A stretch of DNA of 64,000 nt from Variovorax sp. 54 (GCF_002754375.1 NZ_PEFF01000001.1:2294001-2358000); one strand, 5' to 3'. Positions 16,799 through 26,672 are shown, numbered from the stretch's first letter. The notes: generated by a model from the sequence alone, not told the origin. A program made the numbers and translations.

Positions 16799-19700
16799 TC
16801 AGGCTGCTGCTGCCAGCGCCGGCTCGCTCGTGTACGCACGCACCAGGCGCAGCAGTTCCTCTTCCGAGTACGGCTTGCCGAGGTAGTGGTTCACGCCCAG
16901 GTCGCGCGCGTACTCGCGGTGCTTTTCGGCGATGCGCGAGGTGATCATGATGATCGGCAGCTCGGCCAGCGCGGTGTCGGCGCGGATGTTGCGGGCCAGG
17001 TCGAAGCCGTCCATGCGCGGCATCTCGATGTCCGACAGCACCACGGCCGGGCGCTCCTGCTGCAGCCGTTCGAGCGCCTGCAGGCCGTCGGCCGCGAGCG
17101 ACACGCGATAGCCTTCGCGCTGCAGCAGACGCTGCGTGACGCGGCGCACGGTGATGGAGTCGTCCACCACCAGCACGAGCGGCACCTGCGGCACCACCGG
17201 AGCAAAAGCCGCGGGGGTTTGCGGCGCACCGGCGTCTGCCGACGTTGCGTGCGTCGGTGCGGCCAGCGCAGCGGTCTGGCGCGCACGCGCCTGATCACCG
17301 TGCACTGCAGCCAGCGCCACCGGGTTGTAGATGAGTGCCACCGCGCCCGAAGCCAGCACCGAGATGCCGGCCAGGCCGGGCAGCCGCGCGAGCTGCGGGC
17401 CGAGGTTCTTGACCACGACTTCCTGGTTGCCCAGCACTTCGTCCACATGCAGGGCGACGCGCTGCGCCGCGCTTCGCACGATCACCAGCGTGTTGTTCTT
17501 GGTGGCGGCGTGCTCGCTGCGAATCGAATGCTGCAGCAGCGCACCAGCCCAGTAGAACGGCACCTGCTCGCTGCCGAAGGCAAAGCTGTGGTTCAGGTAG
17601 GCGGCCTCGAGATCGGCACCGCTCACGCGCTGCACGAGTTCCACGAGGTTCGACGGCACGCCGATCGACACCTCGCCCGCACGCAGCATGACCACGTGCG
17701 TCACGGCGGTGGTCAGCGGCAGCACCAGCTTGAAGGTGGTGCCCTGGCCCGGCGTGCTGTGCGTTTCGATGCGGCCGCCGATGGCGGCGATCTGCGCGCG
17801 CACCACGTCCATGCCGATGCCGCGGCCGGCCAGTTCGGACACCTGCCCTGCCGTCGAGAAGCCGGGCTTGAAGATCAGCTCGGTGGCTTCTTCGGGCGAC
17901 AGGTCCTGGTCGTGACCGAGCAGGCCGAGCGCGCGGGCGCGTTCGGCGATGCGCTTCTGGTCGAGGCCGGCGCCGTCGTCGCGGAAGCTCACCGACACGT
18001 CGTTGCCTTCGTGGTGCAGGTCGATGACGATGAGACCGCTGGCGTCCTTGCCGGACGCCTCGCGCACCGCCGCGTCTTCGATGCCGTGCGCCACGCAGTT
18101 GCGCAGCAGGTGTTCGAAGGCGGGCGTCATGCGGTCGAGCACGCCGCGGTCCATTTCGATGGAGCCGCCGACGATGTCCAGGCGCACTTGCTTGCCGGTG
18201 TCCTTCGAGGCCTGGCGCACCACGCGGTACAGGCGGTCGGAGATGCCTTCGAACTCCACCATGCGCGTGCGCAGCAGGCCGCGCTGCAGTTCACGGGTCT
18301 GGCGTGCCTGCACGCTCAGGTCGTCTTCCGTGGCCTGCACGGTCTTCTGCAAGGTGCGCTGCACGGTGGCCACGTCGTTCACCGACTCGGCCATCATGCG
18401 CGTGAGTTCCTGTACGCGGGTGAAGCGGTCGAACTCGAGCGGGTCGAAGCTCTGCTGCGAGTCCTTGGCTTGCGCCAGGCGCGACTGCATCTGGCTTTCG
18501 GCCTGCACTTCGATGTCGCGCAGTTGCTGGCGCAGGCGGTCCAGGTTGCCCGTGAGGTCGGCGAGCGAGCCGCGCAGCTGACCCAGTTCGGCTTCGAGCC
18601 GCGAGCGCGTGATGATGACCTCGCCGGTCTGCGCCACGAGGCGGTCGAGCAGCTGGGTGCGGATGCGCACCGCCTGGCTCGATGCCGCACGCAACGGCGC
18701 GAGCATGGCCGTCGCAGGGCGCGGCAGCGAGGACAGTGGGGCGGTGGGCTCCGCCGGTGCCCCATCGGCAGCGGCCTCTGCCTGGTCGTCGTTCGCCGAC
18801 ACCAGGGTTTCGGGCGCGAGCTGCACGCGCTGGATGGCGGGTGCGGTCGGGCTGGCGGTCGCGATCAGCTGGGCCACCTCGACCTGAGCGGCATCGTCGG
18901 CCGCGCGCAGGGCGTCGAAGGTGTGCTGCAGCGTGTCGAGGCGGGCCAGCAGCTTCTCGATGTCGGCCCGCTCGGCCCCCTGGGAGCCCAGGAGTTCGAT
19001 CTCGGACTCCATGCGGTGCGCACGCTCGCCCAGACGCATGGCGCCGGCGAGCCGTGCACTGCCCTTGAGCGTGTGCAGCGTGCGCAGCACCGAGGCACGC
19101 GGCGCAGCATCGTCGGGGTGGTGCGACCACTGGCGCAGCGCCTCGCCCAGCTGGGGCATCAGTTCGGCGGCCTCTTCCTCGAAGATCGGGAACAGGTCGA
19201 CGTCGACCGCATCGGCCAGGTCGATGGCGTCTTCGTTGTCGTCCAGTGCCACATCGGCAAAGGCGTCATTGGCCACGATCTGCTTCGGGATCAGCGTCTC
19301 GAAGCGGGCCGCGGCGATTTCGGGCGGCATCGGCGCGGCGGCGATTTCGCGCAGCGCTTGCAACGTCGCTTCGGACGGGTCGCGCAGGAAGCCGACTGCG
19401 AACTGGTGCAACAGGCGACGCAGCTCATCGGCCGCGGCGACCAGCACCACGCCCTGTTCGCGCGTGCCGCTGCCCTGCATCTGCAGATGCTGCAGCGCGG
19501 ATTCGAGCAGGCGGGCCATGCCCGAGAGGCTGTGGAAACCGACGGTGGCCGAGCTGCCGGCCAGCGAGTGGGCCAGCGCGATGGTCGAGTCGGGCAGGCG
19601 CTCGTGGGTTTCGAGCGCCCATTCACCGACATCGGTCGCCAGCTGGCGGGACCATTCGTCGGCTTCGTTGAGGTAGACGTTGTAGAGCGCGATGCCGATG

Positions 19701-22700
19701 CGCAGCGGACCGATGACCTTGACCTGGTCTTCGGCGCTCGGTGTGGCGGAGGATTCGGGCTCGGCCACGGCCTCGGCCAGCACGGGCTCGGGTTCCGGTT
19801 CGGCAACGACGGCTGCGGGCAGCGCTTCGACGACGACGGGCGCCTCGGGTGCGACTTCGACGGCCGCCGACACAGGTTCCGGTTCCGGCTGCAGTTCAGC
19901 CGGCACTTCCAGCGCTGGCAGTTCTTCGGCGGCTTCGATGACCTCGACAGATGCCACCGTCTCGGCGACAGGCTCAGCAGCAGCCAGCGGCAGCGGCTCG
20001 GGCGCCCATTCGAGATCGGGCAGGCCCGATGCGGTCGGCACCGTCGCCTCGATCTCCACGGCAGGCTCCGGCTCGACGTGCGACACGACGGGCTCGACAG
20101 GTGCGAGGGTCTTCGGGGGCGCGAGAAAATCGAAATCATCCCCGCTGGGCAGCGCTTCGAGCGGTGCAGGCGCGGTGTTTTGCTTGGCTTCGAAGTCGAC
20201 GAAATCGGTGGAGGCGAAGTCGTCGTCGGGCTCGGGCGTGGCGGACTCGGCTGGCGCCTGTTGCGCTTCTTGCCAGTCGGAGAAGTCCAGCGTGGCGTCC
20301 GGGGCGGCAACGGCTGGCGGAGTCAGCGACAGATCGGGCAGTTCAGGCAGCGGGATCGGCGCCGATTCCGCGGCAATGTGACGCGCAGCGACCGCGAGCG
20401 CTTCGGCGTCGGCCACGCGCACCGGTGCGGGCACGGGCTCGCCGGCCAGCAACGCATTGGCCACGCGGCTGAACGGCGCCGAATGCCAGGTGCCTGCATC
20501 GCCGGCGGCGATGGCTTCGACCCACTGGCTGAAATCGCGCAGCATGCGCTCGGTGCTCGACAGCAGCTCGGGTGTGGCGTCGCGCTGGTCGGCCAGCCAG
20601 GTGTTGACCACCTGTTCGAGCGACCAGGCGGCATCGCCGAAGTCGGTGAGGCCGACCATGCGCGAGCTGCCCTTGAGCGTGTGGAACGCGCGGCGCAGGA
20701 TGGTGAGCTCTTCGGTGTCGCCAGGACGGTTGCCAAGCGCGGTGATGGCGGCCAGGCCGTTGCCCACCACTTCGCGGGCTTCGTCCAGGAAGATGTTCTG
20801 CAGGTCGTCTTCTTCGAGCTCGGTGACCTCGGTGTCGGGCAGCGCCGACGGGCCGCTGATCTTGGTGGTCCAGCTCTCGGCCTTGCGGCTGAATTCTTCG
20901 AGCGGCGACGGCTTGGTCTTGCGGTTGGGCGTGGCGAGCGCGGCGAGCTTGGAGGCGATCTGCGCGTCGACTTCCTCGATGCTGAGCACGGGCTCGGCGG
21001 CCGGCGCGGCGACGCCTTCGGCCGGGGCCGCAGCATCGGTGGCGTGACGGCCCATCAGCGGCTTGAGTTCGCCGGCTTCAGCGTCGAACACGAACAGGCG
21101 CTTGGCCAGTGCGGGCTGGTAGCCCAGCATGTCGATGAGGAAACCCAGCGCGCCCAGGTTGTTGCCGAGCGCGTCGAAAGTGGCCATTTCCTCGACGGGC
21201 GAGCGGTTGGCCTGCAGCATCTGCTCGACGTCGTCGCGCATGCGCTGCACGGTGTGCGCGGCCTGTTCGAGCCCCAGCACCGAGAACACACCGCGCATCT
21301 GCATGAGCTGGGTGGGCACGGTGCGCAGCAGCGGCTTTTCGGCCGGGCGGCGGAAATACTGGTCGAGCGACTTCTCGAGTTCGCTCAGGTGGCTGCGCAG
21401 CTCGTCGACGACGGTGCCCATGGTCTGGCGGTCGCTGACGCGGCGGTACAGGTCCTCCATCCACGGCTCGAGCGGCTCGGAACGGCCGCCGTCGCGCACA
21501 CGTTCGATGCGGCCGGCCAGCTGCAGCGTGCGGGCGGTGAGTTGCGGGTCGCTGGGGTCGAGGTCTTCGAGCGCAGCTTCGAGGTACAGCACCGAGGTGG
21601 CGACTTCCATCGCCAGTTCGGTGTCGGGCGGCTGGCCGGAACGCACCGAGGCATCCACGGCGTGCGTCAGCGCCTGCACCATCGGCTGGCTCGGCGGGTG
21701 CAGCTTGTGCAGCGATTCGCCGAGCTGCGCGAAGGTGTCGGCCACCTGCCGCGTGCGCGTGATGTCGCCGCCCGAGAGCGCCGACCACATTTCCTTGGCG
21801 GTCTCGATGCGCTTGCGCGCTTGCGAGAGCACCAGCGGATCGAAGCGGCCGAACTGCACCACGGTGTAGTCGACACTCGGCTCCTGCGTGACGCCCCAGG
21901 CACTGCGCACGGTGCGCAGCGTGGCGGCGTCGTCCTGCGCGCCGGGCACGGCCTGGGCGCAGAAGAACAGCAGGTCCTGACCGAGGCGGTCGGACACCAC
22001 GCTGTCGCCGCGCGCCAGCGTGGCGTACTGCAGCAGCACGCGCGAGGCCGCGCGCTTGACGTAGGTGTCGAAGGGAATCAGGCCCAGCGCGAGGGCTTCG
22101 AAGAAGCCCGCGGCCAACGTCCAGAAGCTCGCGACGCGCGGCAGCAGCGCACCGCGGCCGAGCCCCAGGCACAGCGCATGCAGCCGGCGTGCGGCCTGCG
22201 GATCGCTGCTCTTGACCAGCTGCAGCACTTCGCGGTCGAGCCGCGAACGCACGGACGGGTCGTAGGCCAGTGCCGCCTGCGTGAAGGCAGGCTTGACCTC
22301 GACCCAGCGCCATGCGGTGCTCCACAGGTCTGCCGGGTGGACGCGCTCATTGCCGCCCAGCTCCAGCACGTCGCGGTACTGCGGGAACAGCGCCACCGAC
22401 GACACGGCCTTGCCGGCCAGCAGTGCGCTGAGGAAATCGGTGACGGCAAAGCCGGCACGCTCGATCTTGTGCACGGCACTTTCGGTGCAGCGCTGCGGTT
22501 CAGCGATAAAGCCCTGCACCGCGAATTCGATGGTGCCGAGCACCAAGGCGGGCGAGCTGTGGCCGACCATCTGCAGCGCGCCGACGGCCTGGTGCAGTTG
22601 CTGGCGGGCCATCTGCAGCGGGCCGCTCTCGGGCTCCGTGGCACTGCCCACGTCGCGCACGAAACGCCGCAGCGACTTGCCGACACCGTCGAGGGATTTC

Positions 22701-22843
22701 TGGATTTCTCCCAGCACCCAGGCCAGCGGCCCGAGGTCTTCGGTGGCCGGCATGTTGCCGGCGAGGGGGGCCGTGGCAGGGGTTTGAATCGACACGTTGA
22801 TTGCTCGCCGTTCTGTATCTGTCAGTTTTTCACTGGGCGCCAT
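16799..22843 (-). CDS. pilL: Giant chemotaxis-type histidine kinase PilL/ChpA of the type IV pilus Pil-Chp system
   Basis: A 2014-residue CheA-like hybrid kinase. Degenerate HPt-like bundles occupy about residues 40-120 and 480-560. Recognisable phosphotransfer motifs lie near 720 (HTLKGSSRMVG), near 1089 (HSLAGSSATVG, the Lys replaced by Ala) and near 1257 (HTLKGSARLAG). A long Pro/Ala/Glu-rich linker lies at about 830-1040. The dimerisation/ATPase part (HLLRNCVAHGIE near 1580, GRGIGMDVV), a CheW-like domain and a C-terminal receiver follow (VVDDS near 1893, phospho-Asp in VLSDIEMPRMDG near 1937). It senses through PilJ and phosphorylates PilG and PilH to control pilus extension and retraction. 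GAGGG precedes the ATG at 22843. Confidence 0.93.
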   Translation of the reverse strand: MAPSEKLTDTERRAINVSIQTPATAPLAGNMPATEDLGPLAWVLGEIQKSLDGVGKSLRRFVRDVGSATEPESGPLQMARQQLHQAVGALQMVGHSSPALVLGTIEFAVQGFIAEPQRCTESAVHKIERAGFAVTDFLSALLAGKAVSSVALFPQYRDVLELGGNERVHPADLWSTAWRWVEVKPAFTQAALAYDPSVRSRLDREVLQLVKSSDPQAARRLHALCLGLGRGALLPRVASFWTLAAGFFEALALGLIPFDTYVKRAASRVLLQYATLARGDSVVSDRLGQDLLFFCAQAVPGAQDDAATLRTVRSAWGVTQEPSVDYTVVQFGRFDPLVLSQARKRIETAKEMWSALSGGDITRTRQVADTFAQLGESLHKLHPPSQPMVQALTHAVDASVRSGQPPDTELAMEVATSVLYLEAALEDLDPSDPQLTARTLQLAGRIERVRDGGRSEPLEPWMEDLYRRVSDRQTMGTVVDELRSHLSELEKSLDQYFRRPAEKPLLRTVPTQLMQMRGVFSVLGLEQAAHTVQRMRDDVEQMLQANRSPVEEMATFDALGNNLGALGFLIDMLGYQPALAKRLFVFDAEAGELKPLMGRHATDAAAPAEGVAAPAAEPVLSIEEVDAQIASKLAALATPNRKTKPSPLEEFSRKAESWTTKISGPSALPDTEVTELEEDDLQNIFLDEAREVVGNGLAAITALGNRPGDTEELTILRRAFHTLKGSSRMVGLTDFGDAAWSLEQVVNTWLADQRDATPELLSSTERMLRDFSQWVEAIAAGDAGTWHSAPFSRVANALLAGEPVPAPVRVADAEALAVAARHIAAESAPIPLPELPDLSLTPPAVAAPDATLDFSDWQEAQQAPAESATPEPDDDFASTDFVDFEAKQNTAPAPLEALPSGDDFDFLAPPKTLAPVEPVVSHVEPEPAVEIEATVPTASGLPDLEWAPEPLPLAAAEPVAETVASVEVIEAAEELPALEVPAELQPEPEPVSAAVEVAPEAPVVVEALPAAVVAEPEPEPVLAEAVAEPESSATPSAEDQVKVIGPLRIGIALYNVYLNEADEWSRQLATDVGEWALETHERLPDSTIALAHSLAGSSATVGFHSLSGMARLLESALQHLQMQGSGTREQGVVLVAAADELRRLLHQFAVGFLRDPSEATLQALREIAAAPMPPEIAAARFETLIPKQIVANDAFADVALDDNEDAIDLADAVDVDLFPIFEEEAAELMPQLGEALRQWSHHPDDAAPRASVLRTLHTLKGSARLAGAMRLGERAHRMESEIELLGSQGAERADIEKLLARLDTLQHTFDALRAADDAAQVEVAQLIATASPTAPAIQRVQLAPETLVSANDDQAEAAADGAPAEPTAPLSSLPRPATAMLAPLRAASSQAVRIRTQLLDRLVAQTGEVIITRSRLEAELGQLRGSLADLTGNLDRLRQQLRDIEVQAESQMQSRLAQAKDSQQSFDPLEFDRFTRVQELTRMMAESVNDVATVQRTLQKTVQATEDDLSVQARQTRELQRGLLRTRMVEFEGISDRLYRVVRQASKDTGKQVRLDIVGGSIEMDRGVLDRMTPAFEHLLRNCVAHGIEDAAVREASGKDASGLIVIDLHHEGNDVSVSFRDDGAGLDQKRIAERARALGLLGHDQDLSPEEATELIFKPGFSTAGQVSELAGRGIGMDVVRAQIAAIGGRIETHSTPGQGTTFKLVLPLTTAVTHVVMLRAGEVSIGVPSNLVELVQRVSGADLEAAYLNHSFAFGSEQVPFYWAGALLQHSIRSEHAATKNNTLVIVRSAAQRVALHVDEVLGNQEVVVKNLGPQLARLPGLAGISVLASGAVALIYNPVALAAVHGDQARARQTAALAAPTHATSADAGAPQTPAAFAPVVPQVPLVLVVDDSITVRRVTQRLLQREGYRVSLAADGLQALERLQQERPAVVLSDIEMPRMDGFDLARNIRADTALAELPIIMITSRIAEKHREYARDLGVNHYLGKPYSEEELLRLVRAYTSEPALAAAA

Positions 22844-22883
22844 GCGCCCTCAATGCATCCAACCGTCGCAGCCACTTCAAGGG

Positions 22884-22970
22884 ACACCGCGGAACCGGCT
22901 TTGCCGGGCCGCTGGTGTCGCCCCCGGAAGGGGGTTGCCGAAGCGACACGAAGTGCGCGAAGGCTGGGGG
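22884..22970. repeat. 87-bp dispersed intergenic repeat, copy 2
   Basis: The second copy of the element at 10083-10169 (six substitutions, no indels). The two hairpins are conserved: CCGGC-TTT-GCCGG and CCCCC-GGAA-GGGGG. It fills most of the 136-base gap between pilJ and pilL, in the same orientation relative to transcription as copy 1. Confidence 0.85.
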
Positions 22971-22979
22971 AGAGCTTCA

Positions 22980-25313
22980 TTACGCAATCTTGAAACGGGC
23001 GACCGAGCGACGCAGTTCTTCGGCCATCTGCGAGAGCTCGCGCACCTGCTGGGCCGTGGTCCGCGTGCCTTCTCCGGTCTGTTCCGTCACGGCAAAAATG
23101 TGCTGGATGTTGGCGGCCACCACGTTGGCCGAATCGGCCTCGCGGGAGGCGGACTGCGAAATCTGCTCAATGAGGTCAGCGAGTCGGCGCGACACGCGGT
23201 CAATCTCGGACAGTGCGGTACCCGCGTTGTCGGACAGCTTTGCCCCTTCGACCACACCTTGCGTGGAACGCTCCATGGCGCCCACCGCATCCTGCGTGTC
23301 GGTCTGAATCGCCTTCACCAGCGCCGAAATCTGGCGCGTGGCATCTGCGGAGCGTTCGGCCAGTCGCTGAACTTCTTCCGCCACCACCGAGAAGCCTCGG
23401 CCGGCTTCACCGGCGGATGCGGCCTGGATGGCGGCGTTCAGGGCCAGCACGTTGGTCTGTTCGGTAATGTCCGAGATCAGCTCGGTGATTTCGCCAATCT
23501 CTTGCGACGATTCGCCGAGGCGCTTGATCCGCTTGGAAGTTTCCTGGATCTGGTCGCGAATGGAGTTCATACCGCCGATGGCGTTCTGCACGGCCTGCAG
23601 ACCCGACGACGCAGCCTGCAGCGACTGGCGCGCCACCGTGGCGGACTCTTGCGCTTGCGTGGACACGCCGTTGATTCGCTCGGCCATGGTCAGCACCGAC
23701 TGGCCGGTTTCGCGAATCTCGCGCAGCTGTTCGGTCGAGGCGGCCAGCAGCTCGGTCGAGGTGCTTTCCACCTGCGACGTCGTCTGCGCCACGCGGGTCG
23801 CCGTGTTCTGCACGTTGCCCACCAGCAAACGCAGTTCTTCCACCGTGTAGTTCACCGAGTCGGCGATGGCGCCGGTGATGTCCTCGGTCACGGTGGCTTC
23901 CTGCGTCAGGTCGCCTTCGGCCACTGTCTGCAGTTCGTTCATCAGCCGAAGAATGGCGGCCTGGTTGGCGTTGTTCACGCGGCCGGCCTCGTCGGACGCC
24001 TGTTCGGCAGCCAGACGTTCGCGTTCGGCGACGGCAGCGCGTTCGCGGCCTTCGCGCACCTGCACGAAACCGATGGCGCCGGCCAGAGCCAGGGCGGCCA
24101 GCGACAGCACGAACAGCAGCACGATGGTGCCGGCGCCCAGGCCGGTGCGGGCCGAGAGCTTCTCTTGCAGGTCGCCGAGCGACTTACGCAGCGGCTCGCT
24201 GTCGGTCAGGATGGACGCCTGCGCTTCGCGCGCGGCCACCAGACCTTGCAGGTTGCCCAGAATGGCGGAAGCCTGCGTGCGCATCTGTTCGTAGGTCTTC
24301 AGAATGGCTTCGAGCTGCTGGCGCGTCTGCGGGTCTTTCGAACCGGGGAAGCGCTGCTGCGCATTGCCGTCGAGCAGACCGCGCGTGGTTTCCTGGAAGG
24401 TGTTCAGGTCCTTGCCCAGCAGGAACACGGCGTCGGGGTTCACACCCTCGACCGTGAAGAACTCGTTGGTCGACTTGCCGATGCGCTGCGTCAGCATCAC
24501 GAGCTGGCCGGCGGCCGAGATTTCAGGCAGCGTGGCGTTCTGCTGCATCTTCAGCGACGCGACGGTTTCCGTCATTTCGAGCAGCGTGGACGACTGCTGG
24601 TTGATGTCGCGCAAGGCGGCACCCACCTGCGTCAGGATCTGGCGCTGGGCCAGCACGGCCTTGGCGCTGGTGTCGGCGCGGGCGACCAGCGGGTTGATCT
24701 TGTTCATTTCCTCGTCGTACTGGTTGCCGACGGCTTCCAGGCGCAAGGCGTCATCGCCGTTGGTCAGGCCCTGCACGCGGCGCGAGAGGTCGTCGGCGCT
24801 GTCCTTCACTTCGACGAACGCCGAGGCGCTGCCGACGAGGGCCTGCGAGATCGATTTCGCCAGACGCTGCGACTGCATCAGCGACTGGCCGGTGGCCGCC
24901 ACCTGCTGCGCCAGACGTTCCGCGCGAAGAATGGCGGAACCGGCCACCAGCAACAGTGCCAGCACCACGATGGCCAGCAGGATCGCCAGCACGCGCTGCT
25001 GTTTGGCGGGGTTGGCGCCCATGCCGCCGCCCGTGACGCCGGCCAGCGGGGCCGCTTCGAGCGTGGCTGCGTTGGCGGCCTCGACGGAGGCGGGATCGCC
25101 CAGTGCGTCGATGCCACCGAAGCCGGTGTCGGTCACGGCGGCAGACGCCGAAACGCCGTCGCCCTTTTTGGCGAGGCGGATCGTTTTTTCGTCCGGAACC
25201 TGAACCGTGTCGACATCGTCGAGCGATATCGAACCGGAGCCGTCGACGCGGGCCTTGTCGTTCCCGTTGTTCGCGGGGAGTAATTTCTTGAACTTGTCGG
25301 CGATCGAGCTCAC
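22980..25313 (-). CDS. pilJ: Methyl-accepting chemotaxis-type receptor PilJ
   Basis: A 777-residue receptor of the Pil-Chp system. Residues 1-105 form an unusual polar, Ala/Gly/Asp-rich cytoplasmic extension before the first membrane helix (about 107-128). The periplasmic PilJ-type helical sensor spans about 130-380, and a second helix lies at about 385-407. A HAMP-like region is followed by the signalling hairpin, with the tip sequence EVQRLAERSADATRQISALV. It couples surface or ligand cues to PilL through PilI. It lies 42 bases after pilI on the same strand. Confidence 0.93.
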   Translation of the reverse strand: MSSIADKFKKLLPANNGNDKARVDGSGSISLDDVDTVQVPDEKTIRLAKKGDGVSASAAVTDTGFGGIDALGDPASVEAANAATLEAAPLAGVTGGGMGANPAKQQRVLAILLAIVVLALLLVAGSAILRAERLAQQVAATGQSLMQSQRLAKSISQALVGSASAFVEVKDSADDLSRRVQGLTNGDDALRLEAVGNQYDEEMNKINPLVARADTSAKAVLAQRQILTQVGAALRDINQQSSTLLEMTETVASLKMQQNATLPEISAAGQLVMLTQRIGKSTNEFFTVEGVNPDAVFLLGKDLNTFQETTRGLLDGNAQQRFPGSKDPQTRQQLEAILKTYEQMRTQASAILGNLQGLVAAREAQASILTDSEPLRKSLGDLQEKLSARTGLGAGTIVLLFVLSLAALALAGAIGFVQVREGRERAAVAERERLAAEQASDEAGRVNNANQAAILRLMNELQTVAEGDLTQEATVTEDITGAIADSVNYTVEELRLLVGNVQNTATRVAQTTSQVESTSTELLAASTEQLREIRETGQSVLTMAERINGVSTQAQESATVARQSLQAASSGLQAVQNAIGGMNSIRDQIQETSKRIKRLGESSQEIGEITELISDITEQTNVLALNAAIQAASAGEAGRGFSVVAEEVQRLAERSADATRQISALVKAIQTDTQDAVGAMERSTQGVVEGAKLSDNAGTALSEIDRVSRRLADLIEQISQSASREADSANVVAANIQHIFAVTEQTGEGTRTTAQQVRELSQMAEELRRSVARFKIA

Positions 25314-25355
25314 GGTCGGTCCTTCAGGTGGTTGCCAGTGCCATGTGCCGAAGCA

Positions 25356-25889
25356 CTACGCACCAATACTCAAAAACTGGGGTTGCTGCGAAAGCGCCTG
25401 CAGGTTGACTTCCTGCCAGCGCTCCCCTGCTGCGTCGGTGTACAGATGCCCATGCCAGGCAGGTGCGTCTGCGCCCGGGGCGTCGGCGGCCGTGAAGGCC
25501 TCCGTACCCCGCAACCCCGCCAGTCGATCGACCAGCAATGCGCAGTTGACTTCGAGCAGCTCGTTGAATGCCACGAGCCGCGATTGCATGCGTGCCGCCT
25601 CGGTCGCGGCGGGTGCGCCCGGCGCACCGGACGCGAACGCCGACAGCTGCACGACGCCGTACAAGCCGCCGCGCAGGTTGGAGACGCCGAGGAACCAGGG
25701 CTCCGTGTAGGGCACGGGCTGAGGCGGCGTCCAGGGAAAGATTTCGCCGGCGTGCGCCAGCGGAAAGAGGTACTTGCCCTCGCCCGCCTCGACCGCCAGC
25801 CAGTTCGCAGCCACGCCCGTGGTGCGCGCGGCCTGGAGGCGGCTCGCAAGCCGGGACTGGAAGGCGCGGAGCGCGTCGCGATTCGCCAT
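25356..25889 (-). CDS. pilI: CheW-like adaptor PilI
   Basis: A 177-residue CheW-domain protein (WLAVEAGEGKYLFPLAHAGEI, then FLGVSNLRGGLYGVVQLSAF). In Pil-Chp systems PilI couples the receptor PilJ to the kinase PilL at the cell pole. The ATG at 25889 lies 19 bases after the pilH stop, and pilJ follows 42 bases later. Position and length match PilI of other Burkholderiales. Confidence 0.93.
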   Translation of the reverse strand: MANRDALRAFQSRLASRLQAARTTGVAANWLAVEAGEGKYLFPLAHAGEIFPWTPPQPVPYTEPWFLGVSNLRGGLYGVVQLSAFASGAPGAPAATEAARMQSRLVAFNELLEVNCALLVDRLAGLRGTEAFTAADAPGADAPAWHGHLYTDAAGERWQEVNLQALSQQPQFLSIGA

Positions 25890-25908
25890 GGCGTACGCAG
25901 GTTCCCGG

Positions 25909-26274
25909 TCAGGCGAGCGCGCTGATCTTGGACATCAGGTCGGCCGCGTTGACCGGCTTCACGATGTAGTCGCGTGCGCCCTGGCGCATGCCCCAGACAC
26001 GATCGGTTTCCTGGTTCTTGCTGGTGCACAGGATGATCGGGATGGCGGCGTACTTCGGGTCGCGGGCGATGGCGCGCGTGAGCTGGAAGCCGTTCTGGCC
26101 GGGCATGACCACGTCCATGAGGATCAGGTCGGGGTGGTCTTCCTCGAGGCGGCGCATCGCGTCGTCGGCGTTTTCAGCCGTCTTCACGGAGAAACCGTTC
26201 TTCTGGAGGAGGTCGGTCAGGAACATCAGTTCCGTCTTGGAGTCGTCGACGACGAGGATTTTTCGAATCGGCAT
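25909..26274 (-). CDS. pilH: Response regulator PilH
   Basis: A 121-residue single-domain CheY-like receiver. The acidic pair is VVDDS (8-12), the phospho-acceptor Asp is in LILMDVVMPGQNG near residue 54, and the conserved Lys is in IVKPV. PilH tunes PilL output and pilus retraction. Its ATG overlaps the pilG stop by one base (TAATG), so PilG and PilH are translationally coupled. Confidence 0.94.
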   Translation of the reverse strand: MPIRKILVVDDSKTELMFLTDLLQKNGFSVKTAENADDAMRRLEEDHPDLILMDVVMPGQNGFQLTRAIARDPKYAAIPIILCTSKNQETDRVWGMRQGARDYIVKPVNAADLMSKISALA

Positions 26275-26672
26275 TACTGCACTTCCTGTTGAACAATGCC
26301 AAACTGCTGCACGGCCTGCAGCAGCTGGTCTTTGGTGAACGGCTTGGTGAGATAGTCCTGGGACCCGACCATGCGGCCGCGGGCCTTGTCGAATACGCCG
26401 TCTTTCGAAGACAGCATGACGACCGGGACATTGGAGAAATGTGCGTTGCGCTTGATGATGGCGCAGGTCTGATAGCCGTCGAGACGAGGCATCAGGATGT
26501 CGCAGAAAATCAGGTGAGGCTTGTGGTCGTTAACCTTGGAGAGCGCGTCGAAGCCGTCTTCCGCGAGAAGAACCTCGTGCCCACCCTGCTTCAAAAAAAT
26601 CTCGGCACTGCGCCGGATGGTGTTGCTGTCGTCGATGACCAGCACCTTGTAACCAGATCCATTCGGGCTCAT
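26274..26672 (-). CDS. pilG: Response regulator PilG
   Basis: A 132-residue single-domain receiver with the acidic pair VIDDS, the phospho-acceptor Asp in FCDILMPRLDG near residue 58 and the conserved Lys in LTKPF. PilG is the response regulator that promotes pilus extension in Pil-Chp systems. It is the first gene of the pilG-H-I-J-L operon on the minus strand. The rubredoxin gene lies 83 bases upstream in the same direction and could share transcription. Confidence 0.94.
   Translation of the reverse strand: MSPNGSGYKVLVIDDSNTIRRSAEIFLKQGGHEVLLAEDGFDALSKVNDHKPHLIFCDILMPRLDGYQTCAIIKRNAHFSNVPVVMLSSKDGVFDKARGRMVGSQDYLTKPFTKDQLLQAVQQFGIVQQEVQ

Noticed and set aside
16886..22993. A 2035-codon open frame on the plus strand opposite pilL
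   Set aside because: It is a shadow. In G/C-rich genes, the complements of stop codons are rare, so long antisense frames arise by chance. The minus frame has clear kinase domains; the plus frame reads as His/Arg/Gly-rich sequence with no motifs.
22797..25283. An 828-codon plus-strand frame opposite pilJ, crossing the 87-bp repeat
   Set aside because: Antisense shadow of a well-defined receptor gene; no recognisable domain.
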